Positions 43,728-51,868 of a stretch of 64,000 bases of DNA are shown here, one piece after another; the first letter of the stretch is position 1; each line of letters begins with the position of its first letter. Source of the DNA: Roseibium algicola (GTDB taxonomy: Bacteria; Pseudomonadota; Alphaproteobacteria; Rhizobiales; Stappiaceae); NCBI RefSeq assembly GCF_001999245.1, contig NZ_CP019630.1:930001-994000 (forward strand). The letters run 5' to 3'. The notes beneath the pieces were generated by a model. It saw only the letters and a list, made by a program, of their open reading frames with translations. It had not been told where the DNA came from and made no database searches. Made by a program: the position numbers and the translations under genes.

Positions 43728-44990
43728 ATGTCATTTCTTGCCAAGGTCACGTTACTTTTTGTTGTCTTTGTCGACCTGCTCGGCCAGGGGCTGGTGTTTC
43801 CGATCATCAATTCCCTGGTGATGGAACCGTCGACGTCGATGTTGCCGCAGTCCACCAGCGACGCGATGCGCCATTTCGATTACGGCCTCATCATCGGCAT
43901 CTTCTTCTTGTGCTGGTTCTTCGGTGCGCCCTACATCTCCAAACTGTCGGATGTCATCGGCCGCAAGAATGCGATCCTGATCTGCCTGTTCGGCGCGCTC
44001 GGCGGCTATGCGCTCACCATAGCAGCGCTCTATCTCAACAGCTTCCTGCTCCTGGTCCTGGGCCGCGCGATCACCGGGTTGACTGCGGGCAACCAACCGA
44101 TCGCGCAGGCCGCGATGATCGATGGCAGCACGGATGACGAGGACCGCAACCGGAACATGGGCTATATCATTACCGGCGTCAGCTTCGGGCTGGTCGGCGG
44201 CCCACTGCTCGGCGGTCTCCTGTCGGACCCGGTCCTGCTTGGCGACCTGGCGAGCATCAAGCTACCGTTCTATGCCTGTTTCGTGCTGGTGCTGATTGCC
44301 ATCCTGCTGGTGGTGTTCTCATTCAAGGATGCACACGACGCCGAGGCGGAACGGCAGAAATTCGTGTTCAGACCTTCGGAAATCCTCGAGCTTCTGTGGC
44401 GTATCCGGAAATATCCGACAGTGATGCGGCTGACAGTGGTGTTCTTCTTTTTTCACGTCGCCAACCTGTCTTTCTACATCTTCGTCGACAACTACCTGAC
44501 CAGCCGCTTCGGTTACGGCACGCTCGGCGGTTCGATGGTGATGCTGACAATCGGCATTGCCCTTGCCTTTTCCAGCACGTTTCTGGTTGTGCCGGCGCAA
44601 AAGCGGTTCAGCAAGGAAGCTATTCTGGGCATGACCTTCACGGTCTGGGCAGTGTCGGCGGCAGCTTTCATAGCCTCGCCCAACGCAATTCTGACCTATG
44701 TGCCGGTCTTCTGTTACTACTTCGCCTTCGGCATCGCCTATCCGACGTTTCTCGGGCTTTATTCGGCAGCCGTCAGCGACAAGGAACAGGGATGGGTCAT
44801 GGGCGTGACCATTGCCGTCTTCACTTTGGTGGCGGGCGTGATCTCGTTGCTGGGCGGGGAACTGATCGGGCTTGATCTGGATCTGCCGTTCTACGGTGTG
44901 ATCATCGCGGCCCTTACCGCTCTTGTTGTGATGTTCTTTGCCTGGAACAAGCCGGAGATAAAGGCATTGATGCGCGGATCCGGCGGCTGA
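43728..44990 (+). CDS. Major facilitator superfamily transporter
   Basis: A 420-residue transporter with about 12 hydrophobic segments. The MFS loop 2-3 motif is seen as LSDVIGRKNAI, and TM1 holds FVDLLGQGLVFPI, which resembles drug/H+ antiporters of the TetA/DHA1 kind. A central cytoplasmic loop (about 200-225) is charged. GGGAGG is five bases upstream of the ATG. It is monocistronic, and the substrate is unknown. Confidence 0.85.
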   Translation: MSFLAKVTLLFVVFVDLLGQGLVFPIINSLVMEPSTSMLPQSTSDAMRHFDYGLIIGIFFLCWFFGAPYISKLSDVIGRKNAILICLFGALGGYALTIAALYLNSFLLLVLGRAITGLTAGNQPIAQAAMIDGSTDDEDRNRNMGYIITGVSFGLVGGPLLGGLLSDPVLLGDLASIKLPFYACFVLVLIAILLVVFSFKDAHDAEAERQKFVFRPSEILELLWRIRKYPTVMRLTVVFFFFHVANLSFYIFVDNYLTSRFGYGTLGGSMVMLTIGIALAFSSTFLVVPAQKRFSKEAILGMTFTVWAVSAAAFIASPNAILTYVPVFCYYFAFGIAYPTFLGLYSAAVSDKEQGWVMGVTIAVFTLVAGVISLLGGELIGLDLDLPFYGVIIAALTALVVMFFAWNKPEIKALMRGSGG

Positions 44991-45019
44991 CAGGAGAACT
45001 TGCCAGCCGCCGGAAAAGA

Positions 45020-45256
45020 TTATCCACGCCGAGGCCCCAACTTGAAGCGGTCGTCGTGCAGCTCGCTGTAGCCGAGCTCTGTGCGTTGCAGGCCGATATC
45101 CTTCAGCTCACTCTCGTTCAGGCGAGAAAGTGCTCGGTTAGTTTCCCGGCGGCGAAGATAATTCCGGAACTCTGCCACACAAACACGAAGGGCAGAAAAC
45201 AGAACACTGCGGCTGTTTGCGCGGCTGCGGAAAATGGTGTCGATCTCAAGGCTCAT
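45020..45256 (-). CDS. DUF1127 small protein
   Basis: A 78-residue protein with the arginine-rich DUF1127 domain (about 35-65): RRRETNRALSRLNESELKDI followed by GLQRTELGY. Alphaproteobacterial relatives are small RNA-binding proteins that affect phosphate, carbon and stress responses and RNA turnover. It is convergent with the MFS gene and divergent from the WYL regulator gene. Confidence 0.85.
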   Translation of the reverse strand: MSLEIDTIFRSRANSRSVLFSALRVCVAEFRNYLRRRETNRALSRLNESELKDIGLQRTELGYSELHDDRFKLGPRRG

Positions 45257-45406
45257 CTCTCTTCTCCTAAGGGCTGAACGCCCGTTCCTTTCTGGGGACG
45301 AGATGAGAATGACAAATCAATCCTGACAGCAGTGAGTCATGTTTGATCCCGTTCTGTTCTCAGGTTATGATTTTTTTTGTTCCGACCTCACAGAGCCCGA
45401 TTTTCC

Positions 45407-46435
45407 ATGAACCCGATTGAACGCGCACTCGGCATCCTGCTTCTGCTGACCGGCGGCAAACTTGTCCCGGCAACCGTACTTGCCGAACGGTTTCACGTTT
45501 CCCATCGCACGATCTATCGCGACATCGACAGGCTGATCGCGCTTGGCGTTCCGGTGGATGCGGAGCGTGGTGCGGAAGGCGGCTACCGGCTTGCCAGCGG
45601 TTATCTTCAGCCACCCGTGGCGCTGACCCGCAATGAGACCGCCGCCCTGCTGGCTGCAATGGCACTGGTGCGCTCCAGCCGCACGGTACCGCTGGCAGAC
45701 GATCTTGCGGCCGCGGAAAAGAAGCTGTTGGCGTCCCTGCCCAAAACGGTTCACGGGCTCCTGAAAGAGGCCGACAGGATCGTGGGCATCGAACCAATCC
45801 CGCCCGACATCTTTCATTCCGGCACAAAGGCGGAACCGACGGGCGACTGGCAGAAGGCCCTCGACGGATTCATGGCCGGTATCCTGGATGGCAAACGGGT
45901 CCGCTTCGAACACGTCAACCCCACAAGGCGGACCGTGAAAGCCCATGACGTCGAACCCTATGGGGTCATGTTCGACCGGGACCTTTGGTATCTGGCCGGA
46001 CGCTGCGTCGATACGGACACGCTCAAGGTCTATCGGGCGGACCGGGTGCGGGATCTGGAAATCAGCGGGCTCTTTTTCCGGCCCGACAAGACCTTCTCCA
46101 TCAAGAGCCTTCTCGGCGGGGCATGGCTGTCGCAGGCGATGCGTCGCTGGGAGCAGGAAGAAGCGATTGCCGAGATCCTGATCACTGCCGCACAGGCCAA
46201 GAAGCTGAGCGCCGACTGGTATTATCGTCACGCTGTCTTCACACCGGCCGAAGAAGGCCGGATCCTCGTCAGCATCCCCTCTACCGAGCGGGCCCGCATA
46301 TTGCCGCTCGTCCGCTGGCTCGGGCCGGGGGCGGAACTGCTTGGCCCGGAGGACCTTCGTCAGGAGCTTGCAAGCGAACTGGAGGCGCTGGCGGGCATCT
46401 ACACTACCAAGAGACAGCTTAACCGCTCAGCCTGA
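45407..46435 (+). CDS. YafY-type transcriptional regulator with WYL domain
   Basis: A 342-residue regulator. The N-terminal winged helix-turn-helix (about 1-65, RFHVSHRTIYRDIDRL) precedes a WYL ligand-binding domain (about 150-230, DVEPYGVMFDRDLWYLAGRC) and a C-terminal WCX extension. WYL domains sense nucleic acids or nucleotides and often control stress or defence genes. No clear target gene is adjacent; the DUF1127 gene is divergent. ATG at 45407 fits the family N terminus. Confidence 0.88.
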   Translation: MNPIERALGILLLLTGGKLVPATVLAERFHVSHRTIYRDIDRLIALGVPVDAERGAEGGYRLASGYLQPPVALTRNETAALLAAMALVRSSRTVPLADDLAAAEKKLLASLPKTVHGLLKEADRIVGIEPIPPDIFHSGTKAEPTGDWQKALDGFMAGILDGKRVRFEHVNPTRRTVKAHDVEPYGVMFDRDLWYLAGRCVDTDTLKVYRADRVRDLEISGLFFRPDKTFSIKSLLGGAWLSQAMRRWEQEEAIAEILITAAQAKKLSADWYYRHAVFTPAEEGRILVSIPSTERARILPLVRWLGPGAELLGPEDLRQELASELEALAGIYTTKRQLNRSA

Positions 46436-46519
46436 GCCAAGCCCCCGTCACACACGCTCCGTCGGTCCGGACAAGCGCAGCAAAATATGCACGCCGATCC
46501 GGACATTGGTGAAGCGGCC

Positions 46520-47326
46520 TCAGCCCAGAAAATAAAGCCCGGCGAAACCGGCAATGCCGACGAAAATGCGCCACCAGGCAAAGGGTGCGAAGCCGTGTTT
46601 GGAGACGAAGTCGAGCAGCCCCTTGACCACAAACACACCGGCGATGAAAGACGCGACAAAGCCGATACCAATGAGCATGGCATCGTCCATCGAGAGCACG
46701 TTGCGGTTCTTGTAGAGATCGTAGGCAAAGGCGCCGGCCATTGTCGGCATAGCCAGAAAGAACGAGAATTCGGCCGCCGAGCGCTTGTCGGTGCCCATCA
46801 GCAATGCACCGGCAATGGTCGCACCGGAGCGCGAAACGCCGGGCACCATGGCAAGGCACTGACAAAAGCCGATCTTCAGGCAGAGCGACAGCGGGTAATC
46901 CATCACATTTGTATAGCGCGGCTTCAGTGGCAGGCGGTCGATCCACAGAAGGACGATGCCACCGAGCAGCAACGTCGTACAGATAAGCGCGGGCGTTTCG
47001 AACAGCACTTCCTTGATGAAACCATGCAGCAGCACGCCGATGACGGCGGCCGGCAGGAAGGCAATCAGGATACCGGCCACGAAACGCCGGCTGGAGGGAT
47101 CGCTTGGCAGCGTGATCAGAAGCGTCCACAAACGGCCGAAATAAACCGACAGGATCGCCAGAATGGCGCCGAGCTGGATCAGAACTTCGAATGTTTTGCC
47201 TGTGCTGTCGAAGCCGAGAAAATGCCCCAGCAGCAGGATGTGACCGGTTGACGAGACGGGAATGAACTCGGTCAGACCTTCGACAATCCCCAAAATGAGA
47301 GCATTAACAATCGTTTGGCCGTCCAT
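46520..47326 (-). CDS. uppP: Undecaprenyl-diphosphatase UppP (BacA)
   Basis: A 268-residue inner-membrane phosphatase that recycles undecaprenyl pyrophosphate for peptidoglycan and polysaccharide synthesis. The conserved motifs are [13 protein letters not shown] (near the N terminus, with catalytic Glu and Ser) and [10 protein letters not shown] (central). About eight TM helices are seen. ATG at 47326 is chosen; TTG six codons earlier is in frame, with GGAG overlapping it. Overproduction of this family gives bacitracin resistance. Confidence 0.93.
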   Translation of the reverse strand: MDGQTIVNALILGIVEGLTEFIPVSSTGHILLLGHFLGFDSTGKTFEVLIQLGAILAILSVYFGRLWTLLITLPSDPSSRRFVAGILIAFLPAAVIGVLLHGFIKEVLFETPALICTTLLLGGIVLLWIDRLPLKPRYTNVMDYPLSLCLKIGFCQCLAMVPGVSRSGATIAGALLMGTDKRSAAEFSFFLAMPTMAGAFAYDLYKNRNVLSMDDAMLIGIGFVASFIAGVFVVKGLLDFVSKHGFAPFAWWRIFVGIAGFAGLYFLG

Positions 47327-47544
47327 TGTGTATCTTGTCTCCAAATGGCTTGATGAAAACCAGCCTGACCAAGTATGTCTCGCGACTCAGGGCGTCTCCC
47401 AAGTCGCCGCTTATTTGACGAAGCGAAGTCACGCCGTCAAACCCTTGATAACCATATTCGGGGCAAACTCTCCGTTAAGGCGATTGCAGCATTCGGCATT
47501 CGCTTTGACGTAGTCTTGCCACAGTTCAGGCTCTTAACCCCTTC

Positions 47545-48237
47545 ATGCTGACGCTCTACCATCATCCGTTCTCGCCATCTTCAAGGTTCATCCGGCTCAT
47601 CCTGAGCGAATACGGTGCCGCCTTCGAGGAGCATCACGTGAACCCATGGGAGCGGCCTCAGGCGCTCCTGGTGCTGAACGCGGCAGGCACCGTGCCGGTT
47701 ATCGTGGAAAACGAAGGCCCTGCCATTTGCGGCGCCGGACCAATCATGGAGTATCTGGACGAAACCCGGGGCTATGCGGTTGCCGACCGCCGGTTGATGC
47801 CGGATCATCCCGATGCCCGTGCAGAAACGAGACGCCTGGTCGAGTGGAGCCTCGGCAAGTTCGATCAGGAAGTGATCGGCCATCTTGTGCGTGAGCGCAT
47901 CTACAAGCAGATCATGCCGAAATCCGCCGGCGGCGGCGAACCGGATTCGGCTGCCCTGCGCGTTGCCCGGGCAAACATCCATCACCACCTGAAATACTTC
48001 GGCTATCTGGTCGCCTCCCGCCGCTGGGTTGCCGGCGACCGGCTGACCTTCGCCGACTTCGCCCTTGCTGCCTCCCTGTCGTGTGCCGACTATCTGGGCG
48101 AAGTGCCGTGGAGCGATCAGGAAGACATCAAGAGCTGGTATGCGCGGGTCAAGTCGCGGCCGTCGATGCGCCCGCTCCTGGGCGAGAAGGTACTGGGCAT
48201 GCCGGCCGCACAGACCTATGCGGATCTCGATTTCTGA
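47545..48237 (+). CDS. Glutathione S-transferase family protein
   Basis: A 230-residue GST: N-terminal thioredoxin-like domain (about 1-78, LYHHPFSPSSRF with a likely catalytic Ser near 11, GTVPVIVENEGPAICGAGPI) and an all-helical C-terminal domain (about 90-225, WVAGDRLTFADFALAA). Soluble and cytoplasmic. It is followed by queG 67 bases downstream, a pairing found in several alphaproteobacteria. The substrate is unknown. Confidence 0.88.
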   Translation: MLTLYHHPFSPSSRFIRLILSEYGAAFEEHHVNPWERPQALLVLNAAGTVPVIVENEGPAICGAGPIMEYLDETRGYAVADRRLMPDHPDARAETRRLVEWSLGKFDQEVIGHLVRERIYKQIMPKSAGGGEPDSAALRVARANIHHHLKYFGYLVASRRWVAGDRLTFADFALAASLSCADYLGEVPWSDQEDIKSWYARVKSRPSMRPLLGEKVLGMPAAQTYADLDF

Positions 48238-48304
48238 CGCATTCTTCGTGCGTTCAACCGGTTCCGGTTGAACTGAACGTTGTTCCAGCGAGCAGCCGAA
48301 GGCC

Positions 48305-49447
48305 TTGGACCGAAAGACCCAAAAGCTTCTGACCGCCTTTGAGGAGAAGGCCCGCGCCCTCGGTTTCGACGGCGTGAAGATTGCCGCTGCCGACAGCATT
48401 CCGGAGGCGGGCGAACGCCTGCGGCACTTCCTGGATAAGGGTTATGAAGGCAGCATGGCCTGGATGGCGGAAACCGCCGACCGCCGATCCTCACCTCAAG
48501 CGCTATGGCCGGAGGTTCGCTCTGTCATCATGCTGGCGATGAACTATGGCCCCGGCAGCGCACCACACGAACATCCCCTCGCCCATCTGGCCGACAAGAC
48601 CACCGGCGGCATTTCCGTCTATGCGCGACACCGCGACTATCACGATGTCATCAAGGGGCGCTTGAAGGAACTGGCCAGCTTCCTGGTTTCCCGCTCCGGT
48701 GGCGATGTGAAGGTATTCGTCGATACCGCACCGGTGATGGAAAAGCCGCTCGGGGAGGCTGCCGGGCTTGGCTGGCAGGGCAAGCACACGAACCTGGTGT
48801 CACGAGATCTCGGGTCCTGGTTTTTCCTCGGTTCGATCTTCACCACACTGGATCTGCCGCCGAGCGGCGCGGAACGCGATCATTGCGGCTCCTGCCGCGC
48901 CTGCCTCGACAGTTGCCCGACGAACGCATTTCCCGCGCCCTACCAGCTCGATGCGAGGCGCTGCATTTCCTACCTCACCATCGAACACCCCGGCCCCATT
49001 CCGGACGCGTTTCGCAAAGCCATCGGCAACCGAATTTACGGCTGTGACGATTGCCTGGCCGCCTGTCCCTGGAACAAGTTTGCCGAAGCTGCCCGGGAGG
49101 CCAAGTTGATTGCCCGGGAGGAGATGATTACCCCGAAGCTTGCAGACCTTCTGTCGCTGGACGACGCAGCTTTCCGCCAGCTCTTTTCCGGATCACCGGT
49201 GAAACGGATCGGACGGGGAAAGTTTCTGCGCAACGTTTTGATTGCCGCCGGTAATTCCGGAGAAACTGAACTGCTCGGCAAGATCGAAGCACTGCTGGAC
49301 GATGCCGACGCCCTTGTTCGCGGCACCGCCGTCTGGGCATTCGGCCAACTTTCTGCACAGGAAGATTTTCAAGCCCGCAAAACCGCGGCGTTGCGCGTCG
49401 AAACCGACGAGACCGTGCGTTCTGAATGGCTCCTCGCGCAATCCTGA
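48305..49447 (+). CDS. queG: Epoxyqueuosine reductase QueG
   Basis: A 380-residue cobalamin-dependent iron-sulfur enzyme catalysing the last step of queuosine synthesis on tRNA. Two [4Fe-4S] motifs are clear: [16 protein letters not shown] (about 197-212) and [13 protein letters not shown] (about 249-261). The N-terminal cobalamin-binding domain and a C-terminal HEAT-like repeat are present. The start is TTG at 48305 with GAAGG just upstream. It is likely co-transcribed with the GST gene. Confidence 0.93.
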   Translation: MDRKTQKLLTAFEEKARALGFDGVKIAAADSIPEAGERLRHFLDKGYEGSMAWMAETADRRSSPQALWPEVRSVIMLAMNYGPGSAPHEHPLAHLADKTTGGISVYARHRDYHDVIKGRLKELASFLVSRSGGDVKVFVDTAPVMEKPLGEAAGLGWQGKHTNLVSRDLGSWFFLGSIFTTLDLPPSGAERDHCGSCRACLDSCPTNAFPAPYQLDARRCISYLTIEHPGPIPDAFRKAIGNRIYGCDDCLAACPWNKFAEAAREAKLIAREEMITPKLADLLSLDDAAFRQLFSGSPVKRIGRGKFLRNVLIAAGNSGETELLGKIEALLDDADALVRGTAVWAFGQLSAQEDFQARKTAALRVETDETVRSEWLLAQS

Positions 49448-49595
49448 TCCGGCTTTTCCCGATTCGACCTTGTCATGTGATTGGTACATAGTCATGGAAT
49501 GGCCTAGGTCTTGATGAGGACTTGGACGTCCAACCCTATCGGGACCGATCTCGTTCAAACCGCTCGATTCCGATCATTTTATTGGAGCCACGACA

Positions 49596-51764
49596 TTGAA
49601 TTTTCAGCCCGCCTCCGTTTTCTCATCCAAACCAGCCAGGGCCCGCGTCCGGCTCCTCATGCTCGGCACCGCGCTTGCGCTGGTTTCTGGCTCCGCCCTT
49701 GCGCAGGACACCGGCGAGACCGCCTATGAAGCTTATGTAGAAGGCTTGAAGAGCCTGGGTGTCGAGGTCGAAAACGGTAGCGTCGCTTACGACGAAGGTA
49801 CCGATACGCTGACCCTCACCGACAGCACGATCTCCTTGAGCGGAACCATCGAGGATATTCCGGCCGAGGAAACGGATGTCACAGGCAATGACGGCGCCAC
49901 GGATATCGAACCGGAAAAGCTGACCGACCTGACCTATTCGCTTTCATTCAGCAGCGGCACGGTCACCATTACAGGTCTCAGCCATGAAGACGGCGACTTT
50001 GACGCCGCAAGCTGGGTCTATTCCGACGATTCAGAAATGGTTCTTTCCGCCAGCGCCGAAGGCAAGGGCCGATTGAAGATCGACGGCCGGTTGAGCGGAG
50101 TTTCCGCGACGAACTACAGCTTCACCATGCCGGAAGTGCCGGCAGAAGACGAGGCGCATCAGGTCAGCCGCTGGCTGCCGTTCGTGAAGGCCGCTCTCCT
50201 GACTTCCTACGACGAAGTCAAGGCCGACAACACGGCGATGACAATCGAGGCGCATGAGATCGAAGACGGCAAGGACACTCTTGTTCTGTCAGGCACCATG
50301 CAGATTGCCGGCTACCGCATGGCCGACGCTGTGGATGGCCGGATCGGGGAATACACGATCGACAGCATGAGCCAGTCGATGCAGACGCTGGACACGTCCT
50401 CGGGCCAGATGCTGAACCAGACCACCAGCCAGGGCAAGACCGTTTACACGGACATGGACGCGGCCGCGTTCTTCGATCTGTTCGACCCCGATGTTCCCGA
50501 AACCGGCGATGAAGTGGTCATGCTCGGCTCGGCGTCGGCGATCGACTACAAGTCCAAACAGGACATCGCCGACGGGCTTGCGATTGAAATTGCCGTCGAC
50601 AAGACCTCGATTTCAGAAGTCACCGTTCTGAAACGTGAAAACAACATCCTTGCCCTGTTCGACAGTCTGTTTGCCAAGCAGGTTCCAGCCCCTGAAGAAC
50701 TGATCACCGGCGTATTCCAGTTCTACCGGTCGTTCGGCGTCACCGATGCCCGCATCAGCGGTATCAACGTGACCGTGCCGACACCTGGCCCAGAAAAGCC
50801 GATGGAAATCGCCATCAAGGAAATGTCCATGTCGGAGATCAACTCCGACGGTATCGGCGAAATGATGATGGTCGGTCTCGATGCCCCGGACCTGCCGGAA
50901 GGTGCATCGGTCAAGATCGACTGGGCGGCGATCGGCGATATCGAATTCGCCGAATATACGCCCATGCGTGCCATGATCAGCACATTGATGGCGGACCCAA
51001 GCTTCGGCGAGGATCATCCGATGGAGGTGGCCCGCGCGTTCATGCCGCGCTCTTTCGGCTATGAACTGGAAGGACTGGACGTTGCCGTGCCGGACCTCGG
51101 TCGGACCGAAATCGGCAGAGCCGAGATGACGCTGTCCACCACGGTGCCGCCAATCCCGACCAGCTTTCACGCCAGGACCGAAGGGCTGAAAGTGCCTGTC
51201 GCGGCCATCGATGACCCGGAAGCCCAGGCATTGCTGGAAGCTCTTGGTCTGGAAACGGTCGTCTGGTCCGACGAGACCCGGCTCTATTGGGACGAGGCAA
51301 CGCTGGAACTGCGCCTGGAACGCATGATGGTGGATGTCGAAGGGCTCGGCCGCGCCGAATTGTCCGCACGTCTTGCAAACGTACCGAAGTCCTTGTTCGA
51401 GGATCCCGAGAACCAGGGACAAATGGCCCTTGTGGTTGCCCAGTTCGTCGACGCATCCCTGACCTTCAAGGATGCCGGCCTCACCAAGAAGGGCCTGACC
51501 CACATTGCCGAGGCTCAGAACATCCCCGAAAATGTCTTCCGGGAAGCCCTTGTTGCACAGGCGACGCAAATGACCGCGCCGATCCAGAATGCGGCCTTCA
51601 CGCAGATGGTTACTGAAGCAGCGTCCAAGTTCCTCGACAATCCGGGGGAACTGAAGGTCACCCTGACGCCGCCGAACCCGGTTCCGCTGGCGCAGATCCT
51701 GGGTTCGATGGCAGCACCGCAAACCCTGCCGGATCTTCTTGCAGTCAAGATTGTTGCCAATTGA
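49596..51764 (+). CDS. Large exported protein of unknown function, no cysteine
   Basis: A 722-residue protein, not recognised. The N-terminal signal peptide (about 18-36, cleaved after SGSALA) points to export. The mature part is acidic, has no cysteine at all, and is rich in alternating beta-strand patterns with recurring 'D-x-L-x-L-S-G-T/x-I' strands (about 65-80, 228-245), which suggests a long beta-sheet fold as in periplasmic lipid-bridging or AsmA-like proteins. Starts at TTG with GGAG ten bases upstream. It is monocistronic and ends at a strong terminator. Its role is unknown; an envelope role is plausible only by topology. Confidence 0.75.
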   Translation: MNFQPASVFSSKPARARVRLLMLGTALALVSGSALAQDTGETAYEAYVEGLKSLGVEVENGSVAYDEGTDTLTLTDSTISLSGTIEDIPAEETDVTGNDGATDIEPEKLTDLTYSLSFSSGTVTITGLSHEDGDFDAASWVYSDDSEMVLSASAEGKGRLKIDGRLSGVSATNYSFTMPEVPAEDEAHQVSRWLPFVKAALLTSYDEVKADNTAMTIEAHEIEDGKDTLVLSGTMQIAGYRMADAVDGRIGEYTIDSMSQSMQTLDTSSGQMLNQTTSQGKTVYTDMDAAAFFDLFDPDVPETGDEVVMLGSASAIDYKSKQDIADGLAIEIAVDKTSISEVTVLKRENNILALFDSLFAKQVPAPEELITGVFQFYRSFGVTDARISGINVTVPTPGPEKPMEIAIKEMSMSEINSDGIGEMMMVGLDAPDLPEGASVKIDWAAIGDIEFAEYTPMRAMISTLMADPSFGEDHPMEVARAFMPRSFGYELEGLDVAVPDLGRTEIGRAEMTLSTTVPPIPTSFHARTEGLKVPVAAIDDPEAQALLEALGLETVVWSDETRLYWDEATLELRLERMMVDVEGLGRAELSARLANVPKSLFEDPENQGQMALVVAQFVDASLTFKDAGLTKKGLTHIAEAQNIPENVFREALVAQATQMTAPIQNAAFTQMVTEAASKFLDNPGELKVTLTPPNPVPLAQILGSMAAPQTLPDLLAVKIVAN

Positions 51765-51792
51765 TTGCTCTGACCACGTGAATGCGAATACC

Positions 51793-51821
51793 AAAAGGGC
51801 GGCCAGTGGCCGCCCTTTTTT
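51793..51821. terminator. Bidirectional rho-independent terminator
   Basis: Perfect stem GGGCGGCC (51797-51804) with GGCCGCCC (51808-51815), AGT loop, four A before and six T after. It lies between the convergent exported-protein gene and formate dehydrogenase alpha gene. Confidence 0.9.
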
Positions 51822-51868
51822 GCCTTCAGGCAGTTAGCTCGTTCTTAGAGTTCTGGCGAGACCTGGCG

